A DNA stretch of 64,000 bases from Saprospiraceae bacterium. GTDB lineage: Bacteria; Bacteroidota; Bacteroidia; Chitinophagales; Saprospiraceae. A model generated the notes under the pieces. It was not told the origin of the DNA, made no database searches, and worked only from the letters and a program-made list of their open reading frames with translations. Position numbers and translations under genes: made by a program. Shown here piece by piece: positions 24,813-33,999 of the stretch (within the stretch, counting starts at the first letter, position 1; each line of letters begins with the position of its first letter). The stretch covers positions 1 to 64,000 of the forward strand of contig JAIYAV010000083.1 in the NCBI GenBank assembly GCA_027488855.1, read 5' to 3'.

Positions 24813-26582
24813 ATGAGTAATTTTGTCGTTTCGGCTCGCAAATACCGCCCGGTCACCTTTGAGGATGTTGTTGGTCAAGAACACGTGACCAATACCCTCA
24901 AAAACGCCCTGCGCAATGATCACCTGGCGCATGCGTTTCTGTTTTGTGGCCCGCGGGGAGTTGGCAAAACGACCTGTGCCCGGATTCTGGCCAAAGTCAT
25001 CAACTGTCAAAACCCAGGCGTAGAGCTGGAGCCCTGCAATGCTTGCTCTTCCTGTACCTCCTTCAACGACAATGCCTCTTTCAACATTACCGAGCTCGAT
25101 GCGGCTTCCAACAACAGCGTGGAACACATCCGCGCTTTGATCGAGCAAGTACGCTTTCAACCACAGCAAGGTAAATATAAAGTTTTTATAATTGACGAGG
25201 TGCACATGCTTTCTCAACAAGCATTCAATGCTTTTTTGAAAACATTGGAAGAACCGCCGAGTTACGCCATTTTTATCCTGGCTACCACTGAAAAGCACAA
25301 GATCATTCCCACCATCTTGTCGCGTTGCCAGATTTTTGATTTCAAACGCATCCAGGCACCTTCTATGGTGCGGCACTTGCAAGGCATCAGTGGCAAAGAA
25401 AACATTGAGGCTGACGAAGATGCACTGCACGTCATTGCCCAAAAAGCCGATGGCGCACTGCGCGATGCGCTCTCCATTTTTGACCGCATTGTTTCGTATT
25501 CAGGCACGCACATCAAGTACGAGGACGTCATTATGAACCTCAATGTGCTGGACTACGATTATTATTTCAAAATTGTCGATGCCCTTTTGGTGGAAGATTT
25601 GGCGCAGGTGATGCTGCTCTTTGACGACATTCTGAACAAAGGTTTTGAGGCGGATATTTTCATCAATGGCCTGGCTGAACATTTGCGCAATTTGCTGATG
25701 TGCAAAGATCCACAGACGATTAGTTTGCTGGAATTGACCGACAACCTCAAGGAGCGTTACCGCACCCAGGCGCATATTTCCCCAAGTTCGTTTTTGTTGA
25801 CAGCCCTTAATTTGTGCAACGATTGCGACATCAATTACCGCATGGCCCGTCATAAACGTTTGCATGTGGAAATGGCCCTGATCAAAATGACCTACATCAA
25901 CCGGGCCGTAAAAAATGTTGCAGAAGCGGCTGAAAAAAAAAATCCTGAATCCAACCTAGAACCTGCCCGCACTCCTACCACGGCAGCAAATAGTCCTGCT
26001 GCTACTCCGACAAACAAAAACAGTGGCGGCAGCGCCCCTTCTGAAAGCAATACGGCTTCGCCAGAACAAGAAAGCGCGATAGTACCTACTCCGGCAAGCA
26101 GCAATATCAAGACTCCTTCACATTTGGTGACCACCCCTCGCATTGGTCGATTGGATGACCTCATGGCCGAGGTACACGCCGAAACGAAACTGGCGGAAGC
26201 TGAAATCAGTGTAGAAATTCACCAGGAAAACATCGAAAAAGCCTGGACTGATTATTTGACCGGGGTGGAACAAGAAACCACCCGCAACATTCTGCAGGGT
26301 ATTCCCCTAAGCTGGTCCGATCCAGTTCTTACCGCCAAAGTAAGCTCCAACCTGGTTGAAAGCACCCTGCGCCAGGAACGCAACCTGATGGAATACCTGC
26401 GCCGGACTTTTGGCCGGAAAGACCTGATTTTACAAATAGAACTGGAAAAAACCTTGCAGTCCGAAAAGCCAAAACCCATTCGCCCGCTCAACAACAAGGA
26501 AAGATTGCTAGCGATGTACGAAAAAAACCCTCAGGTAAAGGATTTGGCAGAGAAATTTGGCTTGCGTTTCGATGGAGATTAA
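24813..26582 (+). CDS. dnaX: DNA polymerase III subunit gamma/tau
   Basis: The 589-residue clamp-loader ATPase contains SARKYRPVTFEDVVGQEHV, Walker A FCGPRGVGKTTCARI, the four-cysteine zinc module (CQNPGVELEPCNACSSC), Walker B FIIDEVHMLS and sensor 1 FILATTEKHKIIPTILSRC. A Pro/Ala/Thr/Ser-rich linker (about 375-455) leads to a divergent tau-like C-terminal domain. It loads the beta clamp and couples the replisome polymerases. ATG 24813 (MSNFVVSARKYRP) is the conserved start; the frame extends 15 codons upstream, but the promoter position argues against using them. Confidence 0.97.
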   Translation: MSNFVVSARKYRPVTFEDVVGQEHVTNTLKNALRNDHLAHAFLFCGPRGVGKTTCARILAKVINCQNPGVELEPCNACSSCTSFNDNASFNITELDAASNNSVEHIRALIEQVRFQPQQGKYKVFIIDEVHMLSQQAFNAFLKTLEEPPSYAIFILATTEKHKIIPTILSRCQIFDFKRIQAPSMVRHLQGISGKENIEADEDALHVIAQKADGALRDALSIFDRIVSYSGTHIKYEDVIMNLNVLDYDYYFKIVDALLVEDLAQVMLLFDDILNKGFEADIFINGLAEHLRNLLMCKDPQTISLLELTDNLKERYRTQAHISPSSFLLTALNLCNDCDINYRMARHKRLHVEMALIKMTYINRAVKNVAEAAEKKNPESNLEPARTPTTAANSPAATPTNKNSGGSAPSESNTASPEQESAIVPTPASSNIKTPSHLVTTPRIGRLDDLMAEVHAETKLAEAEISVEIHQENIEKAWTDYLTGVEQETTRNILQGIPLSWSDPVLTAKVSSNLVESTLRQERNLMEYLRRTFGRKDLILQIELEKTLQSEKPKPIRPLNNKERLLAMYEKNPQVKDLAEKFGLRFDGD

Positions 26583-26676
26583 AATTTAACAAGCTCTTAA
26601 TACATTTTTCGCTTATTGTCTCGTATTTTGAATGGTTTTTTAGCCTTTAAGAACTTAGTCGAAATGATTAGCCCGC

Positions 26677-28173
26677 ATGAGAAAATTCTATCTACTTCTG
26701 ATTTTATCCTGTCTTATTTCTGCCCGATCGCTTGCCCAAGATGCAGAGTTCAAGTTTCGAGAAGCCTTACCTTTGGGTGGGAGTAATGTCGCTATCATCC
26801 GGCAAAATGACCTCAAATTTCCGGGGATAATCCATCTGCAGATTTTGGGGAAAGGTGGAATTGAGCGCGCTTATGCCGAAATCAACCTCAGAACGGAAGG
26901 CGCCCGCTCCAAGGTAGAATCGGTATTCAAATGGGGAAATCGGCTCAATTTGTTGTTGGCTCATTATTACCCTACCCAACGCAGCACTGCCTACGAGTTG
27001 GTTCAACTGACCTTGGATAGCCTCAAAACCACCTTGGTGAGACCCCTGGGCAAAGTGCGCACCCCACCTATTTCTGTTTACGCATTTTGTGGCTTTAGTG
27101 TATCGCCAGACAGCACTAAAATGATGTTTTTCAATTGGCCCATCGGCCCTCCACAGGATTCGGTGAACCTATTGGTGCAGGTTTTTGATCAAAAAATGGA
27201 AACGCTATGGGCCCGCAAATACACCCTGGGCTATGCCAACCGCAACTTTCTGGTGTACGGCTGCTTGATGCGCAACGATGGTAGCGCCTTTATTTTTGGT
27301 GAAAATTATTCAGACAAGTATACGGCGAATACTCAGGTGCAGGAAAAAAACATCGAACGGATCATTTTATTGATGTCGGGCAAATCCTCTCGGGTCGATC
27401 TGATTCAATTGGAATTGGGGGAGTACAGTCTGGCCAATCTAGCTTATTCCATGAACCAACAAGGCGATATGGTGGCGAGTGGTTTTTTCCGCAAAGCGGA
27501 AACTTCGGAATACAAAGGTTTATTTACGATCAAAATCGCCGCCGCATCCAATCAAACCATTCAGCGTTTGAATATGATCGATAAAAAGACCTTTACAACG
27601 GCGCTGAACATTGGGTCGGAGGATAAATTTTTGAGTCGCGGCCAAATTGACCGCACCCTCTTTGGCTATGAACTCAGCAAATTGCACGCCGATGCCGATG
27701 GTAGCTACGCGCTGGTTGCAGGTCGGCGAGACAATACGCTGGTGCTGGATATTCGCCCCGATATGGTACTGCAACGGATCAGGGTGTTGCCGACTCCTTT
27801 TTCCTTTTCACGGCCTCAGCCTGGAGACCTTGTGCAAGGATTTCTAGCAGGGTTTTACTTCCGTCAGGGGGATAAGTATTTTTTCATTTTTGTGGATCCA
27901 AACAATGGCACAACCGACGACCGAGGCAAAAAAATCCGCACCGACACTCCTGGCCGCGCCTTTCTGGTAGAGATGAAAGAAATTGGACGCCTCGAAATGC
28001 GGCCACTTCAATCCAAATTCAACCTACGCCCCAATGCTACACTGGAGCCTCAACACTGCCGACAAATCAATGACGAGGAGGTGTTTTTAATGGGGACTGA
28101 GCCGAATAAGGAGGGAGGCTTGTTATTGGTGTATGTTGTGGAGCAGATTGCCGGGTTGGTGAAGCAAGAATAG
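26677..28173 (+). CDS. Hypothetical secreted protein (possible WD/beta-propeller-like)
   Basis: The 498-residue protein has a signal peptide (MRKFYLLLILSCLISARSLAQ) and then repeated beta-rich segments such as GGSNVAIIRQNDLKFPGIIHL, VSPDSTKMMFFNWPIGPP and DGSYALVAGRRDNTLVLDI. The 'SPDSTKMMFF' and 'DGSYALV' strands hint at a propeller or a Kelch-type beta structure, but no family is certain. It follows dnaX by 94 bp and has its own leader. Confidence 0.6.
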   Translation: MRKFYLLLILSCLISARSLAQDAEFKFREALPLGGSNVAIIRQNDLKFPGIIHLQILGKGGIERAYAEINLRTEGARSKVESVFKWGNRLNLLLAHYYPTQRSTAYELVQLTLDSLKTTLVRPLGKVRTPPISVYAFCGFSVSPDSTKMMFFNWPIGPPQDSVNLLVQVFDQKMETLWARKYTLGYANRNFLVYGCLMRNDGSAFIFGENYSDKYTANTQVQEKNIERIILLMSGKSSRVDLIQLELGEYSLANLAYSMNQQGDMVASGFFRKAETSEYKGLFTIKIAAASNQTIQRLNMIDKKTFTTALNIGSEDKFLSRGQIDRTLFGYELSKLHADADGSYALVAGRRDNTLVLDIRPDMVLQRIRVLPTPFSFSRPQPGDLVQGFLAGFYFRQGDKYFFIFVDPNNGTTDDRGKKIRTDTPGRAFLVEMKEIGRLEMRPLQSKFNLRPNATLEPQHCRQINDEEVFLMGTEPNKEGGLLLVYVVEQIAGLVKQE

Positions 28174-28228
28174 CCGCACTTCATTGCTGCCAACTTTTGC
28201 TTAAAAGGATTGTCTATCCCTACTTTTC

Positions 28229-28549
28229 TCAGGGAAGCTGCAAGAGAAGTTTCAGTTTACTATCCAATTCCGTCAACTCAGCTGGAGAAAGATTACCTAA
28301 TAATCCTTTCGCTAATGTTTTGTCTAGGGTAGCAATTTTACTTGTACGAACAAGGGACTGTTTATTGAGTCTATTTATTAGGTTTGGTGTCAGTAAAACG
28401 TCAGTCGACTCTTGCCAGCCGGTTTGTGTGGTAATAAAGCAGACGGTAAGATCAAGACTGTTATCGAAAAGCACAACAGCAGGTCTGAGTTTACTGCCAC
28501 TCAGGTCTGTAAATGGAAATTTTATGAGTAGAATATCGCCCTTAGCCAT
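28229..28549 (-). CDS. MazF/PemK-like type II toxin (endoribonuclease)
   Basis: The 106-residue protein has the PemK/MazF SH3-like barrel: GDILLIKFPFTDLSGSKLRPAVVLFDN at the N-terminus with the conserved RPAVVL strand, and a later SLVRTSKIATLDKTLAKGLLGNLS typical of the PemK-like family. Members cut mRNA in the cytoplasm. Its start overlaps the stop of the upstream antitoxin gene by 8 bp, the usual antitoxin-first arrangement. Confidence 0.88.
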   Translation of the reverse strand: MAKGDILLIKFPFTDLSGSKLRPAVVLFDNSLDLTVCFITTQTGWQESTDVLLTPNLINRLNKQSLVRTSKIATLDKTLAKGLLGNLSPAELTELDSKLKLLLQLP

Positions 28550-28772
28550 TGTAAACTTCCTTCAAATCACTGACAGAATACAAGTCTTCTTCCTGGTTCA
28601 AAAAGTCAAAAGTTTGACCTTCTGAGGCCAATACTTGGATGCCCTGAGTGAGCTGTTGTTCCTCGTAGCGTTTGATGATAAAGTCTACAAAGTCAGCTAT
28701 TTCTTCTGCTCTATTTAAAGGAAGTTGGTTGATGGCATGGATGGTTCGTTCAATAATAGTTTGTTTAGTCAT
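28542..28772 (-). CDS. Putative antitoxin of the MazF/PemK-like pair
   Basis: The 76-residue acidic protein begins with a helical segment (ERTIHAINQLPLNRAEEIADFVDFIIKRYEE) resembling DUF2281-type antitoxin N-termini, and ends in an extended acidic tail (FDFLNQEEDLYSVSDLKEVYNG) that would wrap the toxin. The call is based on size, position and overlap with the toxin gene. It is likely an autoregulated two-gene operon. Confidence 0.75.
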   Translation of the reverse strand: MTKQTIIERTIHAINQLPLNRAEEIADFVDFIIKRYEEQQLTQGIQVLASEGQTFDFLNQEEDLYSVSDLKEVYNG

Positions 28773-28845
28773 GGCTCAAAAATTTTCTTCAAAGTTAAGC
28801 AAAACTCACACTCAGGTCAAGCAATGTTCCAGACTGATCGCGCAC

Positions 28846-30060
28846 CTACCACTGCCTTGACTGATACGGATACCGAATATGGTACTGCTCCTTTACCATT
28901 TTCAACACCTTCTCCCGCAGGTCATCCACACCTTCTTTGCTCATGGCCGAGATCAGTACGTTATCGTGGGCAAAGAGGTGTTTGAGGTTGCCGCGAATGC
29001 CTATTTCAATTTCCTCCTTGGCGTCGTCTTCCAAAAACGGATCGTAGTGCAACTCGCGGTAACGGTCAATTTTGTTGAATACGAACAAAGTAGGCTTTTG
29101 CAGGGCCTTCAATTCTTCCAAGGTATTGTTGACGGTACGGATTTGATCTTCGTGCTGAGGGTGCGAGATGTCTACCACGTGCAGCAAGATGTCACTTTCG
29201 AGTACTTCATCGAGGGTAGATTTAAAACTTTCGATGAGGTGGTGGGGCAATTTGCGGATAAACCCAACGGTGTCGGAGAGCAGAAAGGGCACACCCTCCC
29301 AGGCCACCTTGCGTACGGTCGTATCTAGCGTCGCAAACAATTTATTTTCAGCAAAAACGTCCGATTTGCTCAGGAGGTTCATCAAGGTAGACTTGCCTAC
29401 GTTGGTATAGCCCACCAGTGATACTCGGATCAATTCGCCCCGGTTTTTGCGCTGGGTAGTGGCTTGCCGGTCGATTACCTTGAGCTTTTCTTTCAGGAGC
29501 GCAATTTTGTCGCGAATGATCCGGCGATCCGTTTCAATTTCCTTCTCCCCGGGACCACGCATCCCGATACCCCCGCGCTGGCGTTCCAAGTGCGTCCAGA
29601 GGCCACGCAGGCGCGGCAGCAGGTACTGCATTTGGGCCAGTTCCACCTGGGTTTTGGCCTGCGCGGTTTGGGCGCGGGTCGCAAAAATGTCCAGGATGAG
29701 GCTACTGCGGTCGATGATTTTGACTTTCAGGGCTTCTTCTAGTGCATTGGTTTGTTTGCCCGTGAGGTCATCGTCAAAAATGACCATCGAAATTTCTTCG
29801 TGCCGCTCGATGTAGTCGGCAATTTCTTCCAGCTTCCCTTTACCGATGTAGGTACGGGAATCGGGAGCGGCCAGTTTTTGGGTGTAACGCTTTAGGGTTA
29901 CTGCTCCAGCTGTAAGGGCCAAAAACTCCAGTTCATCCAGGTATTCTTCAACTAGTTCTTCGGTCTGCGATTTGTGGATAACCCCCACCAACAGGGCGAA
30001 TTCCGCCTCTTGTTTGATGCCTTTTTTCCGCTGTTCTCCGATGTTCCACTCGTTTGCCAT
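28846..30060 (-). CDS. hflX: Ribosome-associated GTPase HflX
   Basis: The 404-residue protein has the HflX N-terminal domain (TYIGKGKLEEIADYIE, VIFDDDLTGKQTNALE), the glycine-rich linker (ERQRGGIGMRGPGEKEIETDRR) and a GTPase domain with G1 GYTNVGKSTLM, G3 DTVGFIRKLP and G4 VFNKIDRY. HflX splits stalled ribosomes under stress and binds the 50S subunit. It is monocistronic; palindrome P1b lies just upstream of its start. Confidence 0.97.
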   Translation of the reverse strand: MANEWNIGEQRKKGIKQEAEFALLVGVIHKSQTEELVEEYLDELEFLALTAGAVTLKRYTQKLAAPDSRTYIGKGKLEEIADYIERHEEISMVIFDDDLTGKQTNALEEALKVKIIDRSSLILDIFATRAQTAQAKTQVELAQMQYLLPRLRGLWTHLERQRGGIGMRGPGEKEIETDRRIIRDKIALLKEKLKVIDRQATTQRKNRGELIRVSLVGYTNVGKSTLMNLLSKSDVFAENKLFATLDTTVRKVAWEGVPFLLSDTVGFIRKLPHHLIESFKSTLDEVLESDILLHVVDISHPQHEDQIRTVNNTLEELKALQKPTLFVFNKIDRYRELHYDPFLEDDAKEEIEIGIRGNLKHLFAHDNVLISAMSKEGVDDLREKVLKMVKEQYHIRYPYQSRQW

Positions 30061-30084
30061 ATTTCTATTTTCGATCTAAGAATG

Positions 30085-30197
30085 ACGCAAAAAATTACTT
30101 CCCAATTTTTTTGAGGCTTTTGAATAGGAAGCTCACTTGAAATGAAGCGTTCGACTTCCTATTCAAAACCCAAATTGGGAAGTTAATTTTTCTGCGT
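30085..30197. repeat. Palindrome P1b: P1 loop on an unrelated stem
   Basis: Inner arms TTTTGAATAGGAAG and CTTCCTATTCAAAA, outer arms TTACTTCCCAATTT and AAATTGGGAAGTTAA, extending to GACGCA/TGCGTT. The apical loop has ACTTGAAATGAAGCG, the same core as the P1 family, and the left-side bulge reads TTGAGGC where P1 has TTGAGCC. The stems themselves share no sequence with P1. The stop codon of the EnvC-like gene (30183) lies in the right arm. Confidence 0.95.
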
Positions 30198-31517
30198 TGT
30201 TAACCAGCTTGTGGGATTGAGTTTTTGTTTGTCCCGCCATAGTTCAAAGTGCATTTCGGGCTTTTCAGTTCCCACTTGGCCAATTTCTTGTCCACTAGTG
30301 ACAGAATCTCCTCTCTTGATGCTCACTGAAGCAAGATTGGAATACACGGTATAATAAGTGCCGTGTTGCAAAATTACGGTGTATTGATAACCATTGATGA
30401 ACTGAGCACCAACGACCTTTCCTTCAAAAACGGCGCGTACTTTGCCTGCGGCAACTGTTCCGATGTCAAGCCCGCTATTGGATACCTTTACATCCTTGTA
30501 TTTTGGGTGCTGAAAGGTACCAAAACCTTGCACGATGTGCCCTTGATCGACGGGCCAACCGAGTCGACCCCGCCGGGCACCAAAAGAGCCAGTGGCCACT
30601 ACATCCTCGGCTGGAGGAGCATTGGTCGGTGGCGGTGGGGTATTTACGCTGGCTTTGCTGGCATTGCGATCCGTTTTGGTAGAAGGCAGTACCGTGGTTG
30701 GTGCAGGACTATTGACATTGGCCAGGGTTTCGGCACTGCGGGCTTTTTTGCGCTGGGCCAACATCTCTTGCTGGATCACATTTTCAATGACCCGATTGAC
30801 TTTGTTGTGGTTTTTTTGCCGATCGGTCAATTCCTTGAGCAACACTTTTTCATCGGCCTTCAAACTTTTGAGGGCTTTGTCTTTGTCCTCCAATTCAACA
30901 CTGAGGCTTTGTTTTTGTTGCTCTACCCCACCCAGCAGTTTTTCCTTTTCCCGAATCCGGCGTTCTAGTTGGATCGTTTTGGCCTGTAAGGTTTTTTGGG
31001 TTTCGACAATCATTTTGGCCTGGCGTTTGCGGTAGCGCTGGTATTGCCGGATGTATTGCCAGCGGCGAATGGCGGCATTGAGGTTGTCCGCAGACAACAA
31101 AAAAACCAGGTAACTCTGATTGAGTTTGTTGCGCAGGGCCAGGCGCAGGGTTTGGGTGTATTCCTGTTTCAGGCGGCTCACATCGTCTTGAAGGGCTACC
31201 AAAACGTCATTGGTACGCAGGATACTTTCTTCATTAAAAGTAATTTCCTGGTGGAGGGTATTGATGAGCTGTTCGCGCTTTTTGACCTGTGATTGCAGGG
31301 TCAGGAATACTTGTAGGGCGGCATTTTTATCCTTGCGCGTGGCCGACAAACGGGTATTGGTTTGATCAATTTCTTCGATCAACTTGCGGCGTTTGTCCTC
31401 CAGGTCTTTTCGCGTTTGGGCAAACGCTGGCTGCATCCACCAGGACAAACCCAGTAGCAGCAACAGCACCCGACCAACGATTCGTTTATTTGATCCTTTT
31501 GAAGCGCTGTGGAACAT
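30183..31517 (-). CDS. EnvC-like murein hydrolase activator (degenerate LytM/M23 domain)
   Basis: The 444-residue protein has a signal peptide ending QPAFAQ, a long coiled coil (about 30-265, rich in Lys/Glu/Gln heptads), a Pro/Thr/Ser-rich linker and a C-terminal LytM domain. The metal ligands of active M23 peptidases are changed: the first His is Asn in NSGLDIG and the HxH position reads YSNL, while HFELW remains. It therefore probably activates amidases as EnvC does rather than cutting peptidoglycan. It overlaps the DUF4292 gene by 32 bp; an ATG at 31541 is also possible. It is the last gene of a four-gene envelope operon. Confidence 0.85.
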   Translation of the reverse strand: MFHSASKGSNKRIVGRVLLLLLGLSWWMQPAFAQTRKDLEDKRRKLIEEIDQTNTRLSATRKDKNAALQVFLTLQSQVKKREQLINTLHQEITFNEESILRTNDVLVALQDDVSRLKQEYTQTLRLALRNKLNQSYLVFLLSADNLNAAIRRWQYIRQYQRYRKRQAKMIVETQKTLQAKTIQLERRIREKEKLLGGVEQQKQSLSVELEDKDKALKSLKADEKVLLKELTDRQKNHNKVNRVIENVIQQEMLAQRKKARSAETLANVNSPAPTTVLPSTKTDRNASKASVNTPPPPTNAPPAEDVVATGSFGARRGRLGWPVDQGHIVQGFGTFQHPKYKDVKVSNSGLDIGTVAAGKVRAVFEGKVVGAQFINGYQYTVILQHGTYYTVYSNLASVSIKRGDSVTSGQEIGQVGTEKPEMHFELWRDKQKLNPTSWLTTQKN

Positions 31518-32256
31518 CAAATGGCATCGATATAGGGACATTGAGTTCTACCTGAGTGAATTGAATGTTTACTTCAACTTTTCCTGTTTCGCGGCTGTCC
31601 ACCACGAATTTACGAAGGTACGAAAAATCTTGTTTGTCGTTAGCCGCTTTGTATTCTTCCAAATCCAAATTTAAGCTACGGGAAGCTCCTGGTTCCAAAT
31701 ATTGCAAATTGCGCAGGCGTAATGCCGCTTTTTCGATCGACATTTTCACCTCTTTGCCCGAACCGGAATCGCTCAATACATAATTGTCGCCCTCGGAAGT
31801 ACTGCTGAACTTGCGCGACAGGAAAAAAGGATTGCCCAGTAAAACTTGCTGAATCAGCAACAAATTGGCCGGTAGCTGGTATTCCTTGCTCAGGTGATCG
31901 AGGCCGTATACGGCATATTCGTTGTTGATGCGATCGAGAATATGTACCGAATCTTTGGTGATCAGGGCGCGACCGACTTCAAAACCCAGTTTGCTGAGGG
32001 TAACCCATACCGAACTGTCCTTTTGCATTTTGATTCGCGCAGTAGCGGAAGCGGACATATCTGGGCTGCGAAAATCAATTTTGGCTCGGGCATCAAAGGT
32101 TTTGGCTTTGATTTGATTGGTTTCGATGCGGCGCACCAATAGCTCCGTGGAGCTTAGTTCGGTAGTGCCCAATTTTTTGGAGGTGCCGCAAGCAAAGTTA
32201 AGGCCAGCCAGCAGCAGCAATAAAAACAATTGAGGATTACTCATTTGGTTTTTCAT
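31486..32256 (-). CDS. DUF4292 lipoprotein (LolB/LppX-like fold)
   Basis: The 256-residue protein has a lipoprotein signal with lipobox NFACG near residue 22, followed by the DUF4292 pattern: KAKTFDARAKIDFRSPDMSASATARIKMQKDSSVWVTLSKLGFEVGRALI and LLIQQVLLGNPFFLS in pieces. The predicted concave beta-sheet resembles LolB/LppX carriers, so transport of lipid or lipoprotein between membranes is a reasonable guess. Start ATG 32256 gives a compact signal; 32313 would overlap the TPR gene. It belongs to the nucleotidyltransferase-TPR-DUF4292-EnvC operon. Confidence 0.83.
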   Translation of the reverse strand: MKNQMSNPQLFLLLLLAGLNFACGTSKKLGTTELSSTELLVRRIETNQIKAKTFDARAKIDFRSPDMSASATARIKMQKDSSVWVTLSKLGFEVGRALITKDSVHILDRINNEYAVYGLDHLSKEYQLPANLLLIQQVLLGNPFFLSRKFSSTSEGDNYVLSDSGSGKEVKMSIEKAALRLRNLQYLEPGASRSLNLDLEEYKAANDKQDFSYLRKFVVDSRETGKVEVNIQFTQVELNVPISMPFDVPQRFKRIK

Positions 32257-32290
32257 TCCCCTCAAATCCCATCCAAATAAAATAGACCCC

Positions 32291-33979
32291 TTATTCATGC
32301 AATTGTTTTTCATTGAATTTTTTCTTCAAAGACGGAGAAGCACTGCCTTTTGTTACGGCTAAACCCCATTGTTGTACGGCGGCGGCGCTGTCACCACTTT
32401 TAAAAAGTACATCGCCGTACTGTTCGAGGTAAAGCGGATTGGCACTGGGCAACAAGGATTCTATCTTGCTTTTTGCTTCGCTGTTGTTGCCACTGCGGAA
32501 TTGGGCGCGAGCGAGGGCAAAAGTGGCGAGGCGCGACTGTGGCTCGGTTTGTAGTGCTTTTTGAGCCAACTGTAGTGCCTGGGCAGCGCCATTCGTACGT
32601 TGGGCAAAGCTTAAGGATTGCCAAGCCAGTACCGTAGCGGCATTGGCATTGATCTTCAGGGCCTCCGCAAAGTTTTGATCGGCCCCAGCAAGGTTGTTTC
32701 CCTGCGTTTGCGCCATTGCCAGCAAGCTCATCAAATGTTGACGAACAGCAGGGAATTTGGCCGACATGGGCAGTGCTTGGGCTACCAGATCTTCCACATT
32801 GCTCAGGTGATGCAAGGCCAACTCGGCACTTGCGGCATACACGTATATTTCGGGTTTGTTGGGGAATACATCCAGGGCATTTTCGGTCGCTTTCAGCAGT
32901 GCAGGCATGTCTCCCGTGGATTCCAAATCGCTAAAAAAGGTTTCCCAATGGCTGAAGTCGGTATCATCCAGGGTGAGGGCCTGGCGCATTTTTGCTACAG
33001 CCTCGGCTTTTTTACCTTGTTTGCTCAAAACGGTGGCGCCAATGGCGAAAGGTTTGGCTTCTTTGGGGTATTGTTTTTCCATGATCTCGGATAGTTGCAA
33101 TATTTCACTACCCAAAGTGGCGTCAGTGGCGGTTTTGAATTTTTCAACCAGGGGTAAAATTTTACCCAGTTTCACTTCCAATGAAACATCGCGGCTTTCA
33201 AAAGTTTGGCGCAGTGACCCCAAATACTGGGAATCGTTTTGTTTGTTGACGTCGCCACCAGCTTGAGCCAGATTCGCTTTGGCGTCATTGGCATCCAGGG
33301 CCAAAATCTTGCGGTATACCCCACGAGCCAGTTCTTTTTCACCGTTTTGGGTATAGTATTCGGCCAGATTGTGCCAATAGCCGATGTTTTTGGGGTGGGC
33401 TTCGGCTAGTCGCAACAATTCCCGGGTGGCTTTTTTCTGATCGCCTTGGGCAATATACAGGCCGTGTTTGAGGCGGATGAGGTTTTCATCCATGCCATTG
33501 CGGCGCTCCAGATCGTCGTACACTTTGAGGGCAGCGTTGAGCTCATTGGCTTTGACCAAATAAAAAGCCCACTTGTAAAAATAATTGGATTGGGTGGGAT
33601 ACTGACGGGTCAATTGTTCGTAAACGGCGGCGGCATCCTTGTATTGGCCCATTGCTTGTTGGGCATCGGCTTTGAGGATGCTGTACCAAACGTTGGAAGG
33701 ATTGGCCGTAACGGCTTTGCTGACCCAAATGATGGCTTCTTCTGGCTGTTTTTGCACCATGAGAATCCGCGCCAATTCATAGGCGGCGGCATCAGTATTG
33801 GGGAATTCGGTGAGGAGTTGTTTGTACAATTCTTTGGCTTTGTCCAGACGACCCAGCATTTTTTCCTTGCTAGCCTCAATGAGCAGTGCCTCACGATCTA
33901 TTTCTTTGTTGCCCACTATTTCTTGCGCGTGCAAGCTGATCATACCCAAAAACAGTACAACGAAAATTAAACTCCTCAT
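32291..33979 (-). CDS. Exported tetratricopeptide-repeat protein
   Basis: The 562-residue protein carries a signal peptide (MRSLIFVVLFLGMISLHAQ) and at least ten TPR-like helical hairpins (for example LDKAKELYKQLLTEFPNTDAAAYEL, PSNVWYSILKADAQQAMGQYKDAA in part, ANPLYLEQYGDVLFKSGDSAAAVQQW). It should be periplasmic and mediate protein contacts. It is 20 bp downstream of the nucleotidyltransferase gene and 34 bp upstream of the DUF4292 gene, within one operon. The gene set is common in Bacteroidota (recalled, not checked). Confidence 0.9.
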   Translation of the reverse strand: MRSLIFVVLFLGMISLHAQEIVGNKEIDREALLIEASKEKMLGRLDKAKELYKQLLTEFPNTDAAAYELARILMVQKQPEEAIIWVSKAVTANPSNVWYSILKADAQQAMGQYKDAAAVYEQLTRQYPTQSNYFYKWAFYLVKANELNAALKVYDDLERRNGMDENLIRLKHGLYIAQGDQKKATRELLRLAEAHPKNIGYWHNLAEYYTQNGEKELARGVYRKILALDANDAKANLAQAGGDVNKQNDSQYLGSLRQTFESRDVSLEVKLGKILPLVEKFKTATDATLGSEILQLSEIMEKQYPKEAKPFAIGATVLSKQGKKAEAVAKMRQALTLDDTDFSHWETFFSDLESTGDMPALLKATENALDVFPNKPEIYVYAASAELALHHLSNVEDLVAQALPMSAKFPAVRQHLMSLLAMAQTQGNNLAGADQNFAEALKINANAATVLAWQSLSFAQRTNGAAQALQLAQKALQTEPQSRLATFALARAQFRSGNNSEAKSKIESLLPSANPLYLEQYGDVLFKSGDSAAAVQQWGLAVTKGSASPSLKKKFNEKQLHE

Positions 33980-33999
33980 AGACCAACGATTTGGGGCGA

